Assembly (NCBI GenBank): GCA_036345935.2
Contig: JADWOT020000008.1
Coordinates: forward strand, 12,211,733-12,275,732
Origin: Taenia hydatigena
Taxonomy: Eukaryota > Platyhelminthes > Cestoda > Cyclophyllidea > Taeniidae
Direction of reading: 5' to 3'
DNA length: 64,000 nt
Below the pieces are notes generated by a model. That model was given only the letters and a program-made list of their open reading frames with translations. It made no database searches and was not told where the DNA came from. The position numbers and the translations under genes are program-made. Positions 52,401 to 64,000 of this stretch are shown here, one piece after another. Every line of letters begins with the position of its first letter. The stretch's first letter is position 1.

Positions 52401-55400
52401 GGTTTTTCGATGATACAAACGCTGCGTAAATAGTCGACTGACGAGAAAACCGGCTTCCCCTCCGACACTTCGCGCATCATTGTGCAATCAGCGTTTCAAT
52501 CGATGCTGTGTAATATGCTACTTGAATGCTGATGGGAAGTGGGAGAGACTACACCGACGACAAAACGCCTCTCAAACGGCCGTAATTTTGCCCAATTTTC
52601 GTGCCCGCGGGCAGGAGGAGGGAGGGATTGTCGTCAATTATTTCCTTACTCATGCAAAGCCGGTGCGCCAGCAATCTCTTGCTATGTAACGGCCAACCTA
52701 GGCTACTTTCATCACGAATTGACAATAATGAAAATAAGAAAAAAGTGCTACAACCTCTTCTCCAAGTGCTTTAGTTGGTCAAGACCCGAAAGCATTTTCG
52801 CGGCTATCGCCCAAAGAAGTCGCCAATTTTTAAAATCACTTCTAATGGTTGACATGATTTCAGGACTTATTCGAGTCAATCACCAAGCGAAAATATTAAA
52901 ACGATTAAAAACAATGTTGAGACAATTTCAGCCTGCAGTTATCAAACCTGGCAAGCAAAAGATAGCAATTTCGCGTGCCGGAGAGTTGATTAAGAAAATT
53001 TGAGTACGCAAAAAACTGCGACCAAAAAGAACCAGAAGTGATTGAAGAAAGCACACACCTTGGCCACTTAGTCTTCTCCTTATTTGGAAATAAGTGAACC
53101 GATTTTAGCGTCGATGCGGCAGCAACGACGAGCCGTGGGTTTGCCTTGTTTTCTGCACCTGGAATGCAATCATTGCCCGTTGCCAGTCACTTTCATCCTC
53201 CACATCTCGCGACTCCAATTCTGGGTTCATTGGCAGTTCGTGGTGTAGTTTGGTGAGATTTATTGAACCGTCAACTCGGGACCAAATTAACGTGTTGACA
53301 TGGCAACGACTTTCAAAGGTCAATTTCTCAATGGCATTCGAAAATGTAAACCATCATCCCTGCAGGAATAGAAGTTTGAATACAAAAAAGGCCTGGTAGA
53401 GAAAAAAATAGCAATGAGCTCGCAGACTTCTAAGATTCGCTTATTGGACTACGGGCAAAAATAAAAAAAACAAGTGCCAAAACAGCAATTTGTGCAGTAA
53501 CACATTACTGATGGCTAAGAATAGGGTATTTAGCGTCAAGCTTATCGGTAAATGGTGATATTCAATTATCTCCGCAAATGCATGGCCGTTTGGAGTTGAC
53601 CAAATATTCATTTTTGTGATCCTATGCAGTAATTTCATGGCGTAACTCCCATCCAAAATCGCCTGCCGGCAGTCAAGAGCATCCCTTATATCTCCCTCTT
53701 GATAAATGTTAGCGTGAGTTGAGAGAATTTTGAGAACCACGCTAACAGCAACCCAGGAGAACTAATTCATTCACAGCGTCAAATGGCCACCGACAACGAA
53801 TCTTTCATTATTGCCAATTTGGTTGCATTCAAACACGCAAAACAGTTTCCTGGTGGAACAGTGAACTTTAGTGTTAAAAATGATCCTTGGAGAAGAGGAA
53901 AGAATGAATTGTTTATGAGCGAAAAATGCCTTTCATTGCACTGGCGATTATGTGAATCAGGCAGTTGATTAATGTTATAAAGGTATACAAAACGGAGGAA
54001 AGAAGTATCAGAAACGGTACCGAGTACCCGATGAGCATAACGGAGCATCAGATCCCCGACTTGTTTGGGTGAATTACTCATCAAGTAAATGCATTCAAGA
54101 AGCTTTTACAACTTAAATCTGACCTAAGGACCATTTCTGTGTCCCCGAATGAGCAAATCATGTCAGTGATATCAGCGACTCCCACATCTTCAGCACATGC
54201 GTAGTAGTCTCCACCCTCTGAGAGACGACAGCATCTATCCAGACTATCACTTCATCCTTAGCTTTTAAGCTGACAACTTTTTTGCTGGCAACAAAGCCAA
54301 CTCGAGACAACGCACGCATTGTGTGACGGCCCTCAAGTGGCCAGTGAAGAGAAATGTTTTGATGAACTAGTGCTAGCTTCATTTAAACGCGTAAAGCATG
54401 CCTCTGGTGGGAAAATAAGGCCCAGACCTGCAAACAGCGACCACGATCGCAGCAATCATCCAGTAAAGTACACAGCTAAGGCTACTAAAACCACTAAAAA
54501 TCAAATCCTAAACTCACTTTAAATTGACAAATTATCAAATAGGTGCCACCTCCCAACCATCCTTACTTTAAAGCAGATGAATCTCAGCGTGAACTGTCCA
54601 CCGAACTCGCGTTAGCTACCTTTTGTCCAGAATCTGTTTGCTGACTTCGACTTGGTGTACCCGTTTGCACGTGAAACTCCCTACTTCACAAACAGAGGCA
54701 GGAATAGAGAAAACACTCCTACTCATGCAGAGTAAATTTACGCGAATTCGACTGCCCTGACTGCGTTGGCACTGGCCTGGGGCAAGTAGGACGACAACGT
54801 GTAATGTATTTGGCACAACAACGTTACAACAGAGAAGGATAGGGATGGGGGCTAAGGAAGCTACCTTTCGTGCGGCGCTCTGGTACTTCACCGCCTTCTT
54901 GGTGTCCGCCTTCGCCGTCTCGATGTAGTCCACCGCCTGGTCCACGTTGAACTCTATCCTATCGATCATCTCGCCCTGTAAGACAAACAGAGATTGTTGA
55001 TTTAACATGAAAAGAGATGATATTGTGGAGATGCTGCCCCAGTAGTAAGTGTCCGCCCTGGCCAATTACGTCCCACGTCACGGACCAGCACAATCCAAAC
55101 AGCGTTATTCAAGGATTATAGCGGCCGTGTACATGGAATAACGCATGATGACCAAGCCTCTTGTGAATGAAGGCGAAATCCGAATCTGCGGCTACTTACT
55201 AGTATAGGGGACTTCAAGTACGATACAATACGATGGCAAGCAGCCTAGTCGGAGTAGGAAACTTGGATGACCTCGAGGTCTCGAAGATGCCCGTATCACT
55301 AGCAAAAACGAGCACAGACGTGGCGGTTTTCAGACTACAACAGACGTTCAGCACGAAAACGCCTGATCTCAGCCCATTGTAATGTGATAGGGACATTTTT

Positions 55401-58400
55401 TTTCGGTGTGAACAGTGAACACAGCACGTTCATTCACATACATTTGCAATCTAGAAAAGTGGCACCGTGCTGGACGCCAAGACAACTTTCCGCTTTTGAC
55501 AAACACGGAAGAGTTTAATGTTGCAATGATTCCAAGGGCCAGAATTTCCTGAGCCGCATCTTCAATTAATGAAACTTTGAAATCAAAACGAGCATTTGGT
55601 CGCGGAAAGTCGTTTCAGAACCGAAGAAGTGAACAAGGCTGTCCTATAATGATTCAGTCCCACTGACAGATCCTTCCAGACCAGAAAGTGTCAGGCCGGA
55701 AATGGCATAACAAAATGGAGCATGAATTGTGCATAGGAGGCACGGAGGATATGTTTGGAATGGCGCTGCAAGGTAGTAGCAGTAGATGACGGGAAATTAT
55801 GTTAAAAGATTCTCAACGAAAAAAAGACTAGAAGATTGCAACCCAGTTCCCAATTGCAAACGCACCCTCTTCTGAGATTTACAAGGAGGCCAGCGTCCCA
55901 GGAATGTGGACCTGAAAAGAATTCTGCAGAGAACAGGCGTTGGTAGGTTACTATAAGATATTTAAATCTTTAAAGAATGAGCGTTTAGTAAATTGACTTG
56001 TCTCCCCTTATCCTACAAAGCTGCTTAACTTTAGATGGACTTGTTACTAGGGTTGATTGCTCTATCCTATGATGATATCTTGGCCAGCCTTACCAGACAC
56101 CGACAGGCAGCAACAACTCTGGTTGTTGTTAAGAATTCCACACATTCATTTCCTAAAAAATCACTACATCTAAAAGCCACTCGACCAATACAGACGTCTG
56201 CATGCAGATGGACATGAGAACCAGTGGCATTGTACGATGTTTGTCATCTAGAATGAGTTATCAGATCATGAAGTCACCAAAACACTGGACAACTCGATTA
56301 ATAATCTACAGCTTCGGGTGGAATGTGGAAAACAAAAGTGATTTTTGCAGTCCAGAAAGTATTACTTGGATCATCGATAACAGAGACGATTACTAAGTCA
56401 GAGTTGATGGATCTAAAGATCAGTTCACTCCATTTTTAACATCTCAGGTCACCATCGTTCACAAAAGAGTATTCAACTGCTAAGCCGGATTGGTTACTAG
56501 ACCGTAAAATCTCGAAGGCAAGCACAATAATATCAGGATGTTTTTTCTAATTCGAAAATTACAATGAAGGCGTCAATCCATTGGGAGCCTCGCCATGCCG
56601 TCAAACCTCAGCGCTGCGGAACAAGGAGGGAGGGGGGCGCTTTAACGATAAGTCTGATTGAGTCACATTTTGCCCACAATTTCAGTTTAGAAGGTCCAGG
56701 CAGCAGGATCTCACTCATCTGATCGCTCAGAGATGGTGCATTTACCGCCAGTCAGAAAAGGTTACTAAAATTCTAACATGTGGGAAAATCCAGTTTGCCT
56801 GTCCCTGCTTGGAGGCTTGGACGACAACCGCCAGCGATTAGGATCGGTGACTCGGTTTTATGGCACCTACAATGATTTGGCATCAAGGGACAACAGCAAA
56901 TTGTCGTTACTTAAAGATGCGCAGACAGAGTAGGCATTACTGGTGTGACTGAAGACTAGCATTCCTGTTTTAATAAGGGTGCTGCACCGAGTGTAGTCTT
57001 GCCAAGCACTAAGAGAACCCACAAATGCCACTCCTTATTTCATAACACAAGTTCCTCACTTTCGAAAAAGTTGCACTTCCCTCAATGATGCAACAAACAG
57101 CCTGTGTTGGATTAATTATCAGGTTGAAGCTACCTTAGGGAGTTTGGGGACTGGCGCTTTGAGATGGCCACAGATGGCAAGTAGAGGTCGCATTTATGAA
57201 GTAAGGTGACGAACAAAATGCTTAGATTCTCAAATTGACCACCAAGAAATGGAAAACCAAATTTTCATTCACAGATTACAGGTTCAAGAAACCAATCAGC
57301 TCGAAATTGCGCGTTTCTTAGATCTATGAGAAGCTTGATGCGTCAAGCAAACTAGCCCTCAAAAATGCACTGAGAGCTGGACATTAGCAAATCACTATAG
57401 AATTAATCTACGATGCAAAAAGGTAGTGTTCTTGATCCTCTAGAGTGGTCATTAAATAAATGCGCCAAACGGTTGCTCGAAGAGCACAAAGAGAGAAGTG
57501 GAACGTTTTGCTTCAAAAAATTTAAAAAAAACTGACCTGACTTTCGACGAGCATGGCCATGTCCATGAACATATCATGGAGCTCCTTGATGCTTTTCTCC
57601 AACTTAATGATGTCTTCGTGACGTGCCTCAATGTCCGCCAGGGATTGCTTCGCCTGTTGAGTGTCCGTCATGATCTTTACGGGGAGGAAATGAACACGTC
57701 AACACAACGCCAATTTCAGTTCCTTATGAAATGCGGAATACAGCATACACCCTCCGCTACTTTAAGACAAATGTGGACCTTGACTTCATACCATCGCTGA
57801 CGCTCCACCAAACTCGAATGCTGCATTTATAATAAAACAGGATATTGGTGTGATAAAGTCTAATTTTATGCAATGCAGCCTGGGCAAATGCTCTGAGCCA
57901 ATAGAGTATCATCTTTCATCTTCGACTCTTAACCCAAGTCCAAGTTCTATAAACTCCCGTTATACTTCGATTCGTCAACGTCGTTTAAGTTGTTTATAAT
58001 ATAAAGCCAGTTAAGCGCAGCTCCTATTAAGTTCTACATGCTTTTAGCCATCCAACCCCCCCCCCCCCCATCGTCTTGGGTCTGTTCGAAGGTCCACTCT
58101 CGACATAATATCTCATGCAACTCTGAGTGATATCGTGGGCGTTCATTTATAAGATATAAGAGACTTCCGCAATACTAGCATCGCTAAACATGACACTGAT
58201 TGAAACAGCTAATAAAAGGCGCTTTCAATAAGTTCAAAGCTCCTGCTATTGTAAAAATCCATTAAGTAACAAGCTGAGCCGCGTTTGCACTCGAGTAATT
58301 TCATCCTGGTTGTGCACGGACTCTTCCGGTCTCCTGTAATTTAGATTCCACACCGATGAAGTGGATCTGTACTCATGCTACCACCCATGCTGGCTCTTCA

Positions 58401-61400
58401 CTACACTTATAATGAAACTGCGTCCACACTCGTACACTTCACGACGTCTTCAAAGAAACTTAGAGAGCTAAATTGGTGAGAATTTTGGTGAACCCATTCT
58501 AAAAAAGAACGATCCCGCTCTTCGTCAGCTACCATCAAAAAAATATTCTGCAGTTGACCGAATATGCGGGAAATTACAGCACAAAGGAAGTCGGAATTGG
58601 GTGCACTTCCGCCTACGGACCAGCGACGAGATCACATTTAAATGAATCACAACCGCCCATAAAGGTTATCGCTATTAGACACTGTGATTTCTTATTGGGA
58701 AAACTACCAAGGAGTTCCTCCCCTCCCTCCCTCGACGCAGCTCATCTGACGAATCTCAAATAAAGTCAGTTTACATTTCCACCAACTAAATAAACTACCT
58801 TCCACACGGTATAAGTCTGGCATTTCGTCCCCCTCTATTTCATGATAGATCATAATTCATTCATGTTTGGTGACCGAAGGGGGAAAGGAACCACGAAGGC
58901 CGCCGAGGGGTATGCTCGAAGCAGGAGAGCTACGTAGGGTTGCTCCAACTAGAAATCTAACTACAGAAGTCTTTTAAGTCTTCTGCACTTCAGCTTTCGC
59001 TTTAGTGGTATAAGGCTAAGTTTCTAAACTCTCAGCCCTTCCCTGCGCCCAATAATAAAGCCGTATCCAGACCCTTGCGACTGATACCGGCTACACTTAC
59101 TCGAATATTGAAAACTGGCCTTCTGCAAGCAATGAAGATGACTGCAAAATACGGACGGATGAGTATCCCAAACCTAACCTACACCAGCTTGATAGCATAT
59201 AAATTGTAGTTTTAAACAACATTTAAATTTGCAAAGCAAGTACAAAAGGTGGGACCAAACCAGATGCGTCCACTGAATAGTTCATGGAGTCGATCATTTG
59301 TGTCAACACAATGGGGGACGACCGGGATAGAAAGACTTTGTACTGCTGATTTAGCGGCACAAGCCTCTTCCAACTCCATGAAAAGTTTAAATGCGCAGAT
59401 CAGAGGGCAAGAGAGCGAATAAAAGCTACTCGTCTGTGCTTTGAATTCCGTCAACGAAAACTCAGAAACGCTGCCCTTCGTGCAAACCTGTAGATTTTTT
59501 TGTGGGATTGCGTATGCAGATTCTACTGGAATTTTTCAGATGCCGAAAAACTATAAGTACGGTTACTTCAAACGCATATTTTTGCTTACAACCAAGGTTG
59601 ATCTAAAGGTAGTCTCACTTCCCGATCCCCCTTTAATAAAATAATTCCTTGAAAGCAAAAGTTCACGAAACTATGGAAAAGTCGTTAACAATTTGTGGTA
59701 ATTATGAATAACAAACCAATGCTGGAACCCATGAATATTTTAATGGTGTGACTGCTGATAAAAGAACGATACGGTATTTTCCATATTTTATTCAGTTTAG
59801 GTGGATGGGCGATGCTGAGATGAAAGCAATTCCAACAGAAGGGATGGATAGACTAATAAAAGAATTTGACATAGACCATCTGGAATAGATCAGCAAGGTA
59901 AGGAAGATTACTGGATGGGCAGATGGATCTCGCTTCTACATGACTCAAAAGATGAAGTGCCAGCAAAAGTCTTCCCAAAGACGGCTTTTCTTATTGGCAC
60001 GACATTTAAAGCAAGCACATCTCACTTATAAAATCAAACGCATCAAGTTGATAATTAAGCGCCAAATTAGCGTTACTGCCTACCAAATATGAACTAGTTA
60101 AAGCGATTGGGGAGTTGACAGCTAAGTATTCAACAAAAGCATATGGAAACAAACTGCTCGCTTCGATAGAAAACATGCACACAAACGCCACTTCTCAAGC
60201 TAACGATGGAAGCCGCACACAGAAATGCACCGATTGCATCGCAGTCACCGGATAGCCCAGGTAACGCGTAATTTAGCATTCAACAGGCTGAGAATTTACT
60301 ATCGGCTACCCGTCTATTTCCCAGTATAAAAGAACTGCTCCCACTAATGTGGCAAATTAAAAACATGTTTAGGATTGCCGCAGTAAAGCTTACAGATCAT
60401 AGCTACTGATTTGGTAATTGGTTTCAGCGATCGATACGACCTTTTAGGACACAAAAATGCACTAACTAGATGCCATAAACTGCAGTTTGTGACAGATGCT
60501 CAGAGCCCTATGGTTTTAAAAAAGGTCCTACCTCTTGAGTAAAGATTGCAGGGTTGCCGGACTCAAGCATATCCTCCAACTCCTCATTGGTTATCTTCCG
60601 CTCGGCTGAAAGGAAAAGGCCAGGTGATCGTTTGATAACTATCAGAGCTGGGAGGTAAGAAAAGGCAATGAAAAGTGGGATAGATCATTAAAGACACGAT
60701 GACCAGTCAGCTATCTTCACTGAGGATACAGAAAAAGGAGGTCGGAAAAGGCAAATGGCGCACCTACTTAAGTGAACTGACACTAACTGGAGGTGGTGAA
60801 TCAGTGAAGTGCTAAGCCTTCTTGCATTAAATCTCTAACATAACCACTACAAATGCACCCCAGTGTTTACAAATAGCCCACAAGTCACTCCCCTCTTCCC
60901 AACTTTATTGCATCATCAGTGGAATAAAATAGCAGCCCTTGCCCATTGTCTTGCTTCGCTTTAGTATTAAAGGGGAGGGCCATAATTAGGCGTGCGAAGG
61001 CCTCTGCAGGATAATTACTACCACCGTAAGTCATGACGATGGATTGTGTGAATATATGGCTCCTCTGATCAGTCAACTCCTCCTGTGAAGTTGGATTGGT
61101 CTGTAATACCGGGTAAAAAAGCACCTGAACTTATTCCTAAGCGTTTATTTTCAAATCAAAAAATAATTTGCCCTTCAAGCTCATTTCCGTAACTCGGCGA
61201 AATAGAAGTACCGAGTTCAAGGCATGAACATCTAATTCTGATGCTTTAATTTGTTTTAAGGATGCCACCGCACCTGTAAGCCTGCTGTTAATGCTTTGAT
61301 GTGTTTTGAAATTAAGACGAACTCCAAACCCTAATTCGAATGCTCCAAAATCACCTTTATGGAATCCCTCTTACGCTATCACAACTAACAAGGATAAAAG

Positions 61401-62631
61401 TGGTCCACTCAAAGATGACAGAAGATACACTGATAATTGGCAGTGGAAAATCCGTCGTCCTTTCAAACAGTGATTGGCTTCATTTCAATCAATGTGGGTA
61501 CTTACCTTCGTTAAAAACTGAACCACTTGAGATGCCTTTTGATCTCACTAAGATCCTACAAATCCAGCCCCGCTGATTCCACATCTGTCACCTATGCCAG
61601 CATGCGGCGTACTGCCCCTCAGATTGTCATCATTAGCTCATCAAGTCTTTCATAAGCTAGCGCTAGATACTGGGGTCATGCATAAGTATATTACAGCGTG
61701 CGTATGTTGGTACCATGGTAACCCGGAGGGCATTTTTTTAAGGAGACCCTGCCGGCTGTCCTTAGAAGTTTCATCAAAAAGGTTACCGCAAAAGAGCCTA
61801 TCTATCAAACCCCATGTGAACGCGTAAAACAGGTAGCTATCAGTTCAGTAAATGTCTTTGAGATGGCAGGGATCCAATATTTCATCCCAAAATCGTCACA
61901 TCTTTCGATTTTAGATGCCATTCGAAGGCTTCGGCGCAAGGTATAGACTAAATATCAGTCATAAACATCGCACCACTAGAAAAGCGTGGCAAGCCACTCG
62001 TGAACATACCCTGATAAACAAAAGGCAAGACGCCAGCCTTAGAAAAGGCTGACGGGTGAACGGTAACAGAGTAAAGATGAGTCGATTTTACCAGTGATTT
62101 AGAAAATAGGCGCACAGCAGTTCCAATACTCACGCCAATTTCAAATTGTCTTTTAGCTTGCGAGAATGTCTTTTAGTAGTATTCAGGGTTCAGGGAACGC
62201 AGGTTTCGTGAAGTCAAGCAACCAACTTAGACGTAGAATGGGTGCCTTTGTGGATGATGAAGCGCTAACGGTAGTTCTGGTAGTAGAAGATGATTAACTC
62301 TAGGTGGTGTGCTGATTAGATGAGTCTTACATGTGTTAATTTTGCTGCCATGCGTAGGATAAAGTTAACACTACTTCATAGCATTTCTCCCTTCTCTTTT
62401 CTAATTCTACCTCATTTTTTGAAACAGGACGATTGAACTGTCTTGTGTCCAAGAGATAAGTTACTAGGGAAGCAAAAGGCAAAACCGTTTTGACTCATTA
62501 AAATATCTGAGAAAAAGGTCACCTATCTCCATTTGACGCTTGATCCGATTCTTGCAAGCATCCCGGAAGGCGACCTGAGCCTTGTTGTAGTCCGTCATCA
62601 CCTCGATGAAGTTTCGAGAGATTGTGGAGTA
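46489..62631 (-). CDS. STX1A: Syntaxin-1 t-SNARE (5' end beyond right edge)
   Basis: Plasma-membrane Qa-SNARE that pairs with SNAP-25 and synaptobrevin in vesicle fusion. Five in-phase exons, minus strand: 62631-62523 ([19 protein letters not shown], end of the Habc/linker region), 60605-60532 ([17 protein letters not shown]), 57674-57537 (first half of the SNARE motif: [35 protein letters not shown]), 54975-54865 ([32 protein letters not shown]), 46569-46489 ([26 protein letters not shown], stop). The visible 170 residues cover the whole SNARE helix and the C-terminal anchor. The zero-layer Gln is the last codon of the 57,537 exon. The Habc N-terminus and start codon were not found up to 64,000 and should lie to the right. 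Introns reach 8.3 kb. Which vertebrate syntaxin-1 paralogue it matches cannot be decided. Confidence 0.95.
47730..47950. repeat. Alternating purine-pyrimidine (GT/GC) region
   Basis: Two dense clusters of alternating purine/pyrimidine steps (for example 'gtgcgcgtgt', 'gcgtgcgcacgtgtgtgtgg', 'gcatgcacacgcac', 'tgcgtgtgtgtgtggg'), with GC content well above the flanks. Such sequence can adopt Z-DNA. It lies in the last intron of syntaxin-1. ORFs overlapping it are low-complexity artefacts. Confidence 0.6.
48472..48489 (+). repeat. G-run in the last syntaxin intron
   Basis: Short run of 16 G broken by single A residues (pattern G6-A-G8-A), on the strand opposite the syntaxin transcript. Confidence 0.7.
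58056..58069 (+). repeat. Poly-C run in a syntaxin intron
   Basis: Fourteen consecutive C on the plus strand (poly-G in the syntaxin transcript), in the intron between the exons at 60,605-60,532 and 57,674-57,537. Confidence 0.75.
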
Positions 62632-64000
62632 CTAGGAAGATCAAGAAATTTCACCAACCATAAATGAAAAGTAATGACGTTGACGGGTGGGCAGGTGTTT
62701 CGGAGACTGATGTGGTGTGATAACTGCTAGTTCCATCACTCAATTTTATCCTCTCTGTGTAATTATAAGTCATTCGAGAAAAAATCCTTCTGCTTTGATT
62801 AGGGGCATTTTGAACTCAACTTTGATTAGTCGGAAGTTCTAAATTTAGTTTAGCAGAGACAGAATATGTTTTGACAGGATGGCTTACAAGACTACTAAGA
62901 ACAGCTAAATAGTCCATTTGCACTTTCCATTTATTTAAGAATCACGATGCGGAACCGATTCAAACATACCTTTGATTCAGTTATTGACTCTAAATTTTGA
63001 ATTGTAGTGCCTGATTAAATCATTTTCTTGATTGAAATGAAACTAAATCGTTATAGATTTGAGACAAGCTGCCGCTTCGAACTCCAGAAATTTCATTACT
63101 TGAGCTACTGCCGCCATAAGGGATGCATACTACGTACGGAGGAGAACGGAGAGAGCACTCATTTTTCTCCAATCAAAATCACACGCACCCTTAATGTTTC
63201 AACAGTGGAAACGAATGTGGGCTTTGAGACTATTTTTGGGCTACAACGTCACAGGAAATGCTATACTTAGATCCCTCCTTCCCCATATCGGTCTTGCCGT
63301 GGAAAGAACTGCCAAACACTTCATGGAAAAGTAAAAAGTGCTTCTGATAGTCACAGCCTTTGACGTGTTTGCCTTCCCTGTAGACAGGTGAAAAGCGCTA
63401 AATTCCCGCAGTTAAGCGAAAAAAATAGTGTGGAGTCATTCTGGAAAAGAGATTTGGTTTAATCCCTAAGTCTCACACCCTTTGTTGGTGATACTACTGG
63501 CAATACTTACACTCGCTTACAAATGATGACTGTGGAAAAAGGGGTGGCAATCACATTAAAAGAATATCGCCATCCCAACACTACCGCATGTGAGCTATTT
63601 GCATACCATGAATGCTTACCGTACCTCAGGTACCGATTCCTTGATTCCGAAATTTTCGTATAACTTAATTAAATTGGGAAGTTAATTACAAAGACACCTT
63701 GGCAAAAACGTGCGAAGTGAGAATTAAAAATAAGATAATCAAGTAGGTCAATTTTCCAACTACTTCCACGCTCGTATGCCTTACGTCATCCGTATTGATG
63801 ACTCGATACCATGAATAAAGAATCCCAGAAATCTAGCCGCTTTATTTGATCTCCTAAAAAGCCTCTAAAGTGGTATAAACTCCACTCATTTAAGCTACTG
63901 CATTGTTTGGAGAAGGAAACGTGGCGTGAATGCTTTCCACCGATCAAAACAGCAAACAACTACTCCGCGATAGTGTATCTCTGGCACTAACCATTTTCCA
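62632..64000. other. Upstream syntaxin intron, right edge of window
   Basis: Sequence upstream of the first visible syntaxin exon, which opens with a clear acceptor (tcttcctag). It is therefore intronic in the minus-strand transcript at least until the next exon. No Habc-coding exon and no repeat were recognised here. Confidence 0.5.

Noticed and set aside
52539..53003. 154-residue plus ORF, the longest with no exon behind it
   Set aside because: Sequence suggests no domain; the second half is Lys/Arg-rich but not repetitive, and no reverse transcriptase or transposase motif is visible. Kept as unexplained intronic sequence.
60885..61124. 79-residue minus ORF in a syntaxin intron
   Set aside because: Same strand as syntaxin but no syntaxin similarity, and adding it would break the established EI|A..ERK junction between the 62,523 and 60,605 exons.

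Overview
This is eukaryotic, spliced nuclear DNA. Every recognisable gene is broken by GT..AG introns of two size classes: very short (about 40-75 nt, e.g. 40, 43, 48, 51, 70 and 73 nt) and long (0.4-8.3 kb). All the proteins recognised are animal ones: syntaxin-1, FEZ/UNC-76, HAX1, DIS3L2, RPB10. The mix of tiny and long introns and the moderate GC content fit a flatworm, probably a tapeworm. That placement is inference; no species-specific marker was recognised.

Layout. (1) About 1-12,100, minus strand: DIS3L2-B, a DIS3L2-type 3'-5' exoribonuclease that runs off the left edge. (2) 14,208-25,428, minus strand: DIS3L2-A, a complete second DIS3L2 gene about 2.1 kb upstream and head-to-tail with B. 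The two are clearly paralogues, share much of their exon structure and both keep the catalytic Asp cluster. (3) 25,429-27,518: intergenic DNA with a 340-bp imperfect palindrome. (4) 27,519-28,681, plus: a HAX1-like gene with an internally duplicated exon. (5) 28,803-29,006, minus: intronless RPB10/POLR2L, convergent with HAX1 and only 121 bp away. (6) 29,478-30,842, minus: a LAPTM-like four-helix membrane protein. (7) about 31,921-38,389, plus: FEZ/UNC-76, a kinesin-1 cargo adaptor. (8) 38,390-46,488: an 8-kb gene-poor stretch with simple repeats. (9) 46,489 to beyond 62,631, minus: syntaxin-1, the plasma-membrane t-SNARE, with the Habc N-terminus off the right edge.

There is no operon-like functional theme. 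FEZ and syntaxin-1 both act in axonal transport and neurotransmitter release (established for their families), but their proximity may be chance. No virus, CRISPR array, rRNA or convincing tRNA was seen. The most notable points are the tandem DIS3L2 duplication, a near-identical dispersed repeat lodged in one intron of each copy, the palindromic foldback element, and the exon duplication in HAX1. Exon boundaries were deduced by eye from reading frame, splice consensus and family conservation, so single-base errors are possible.
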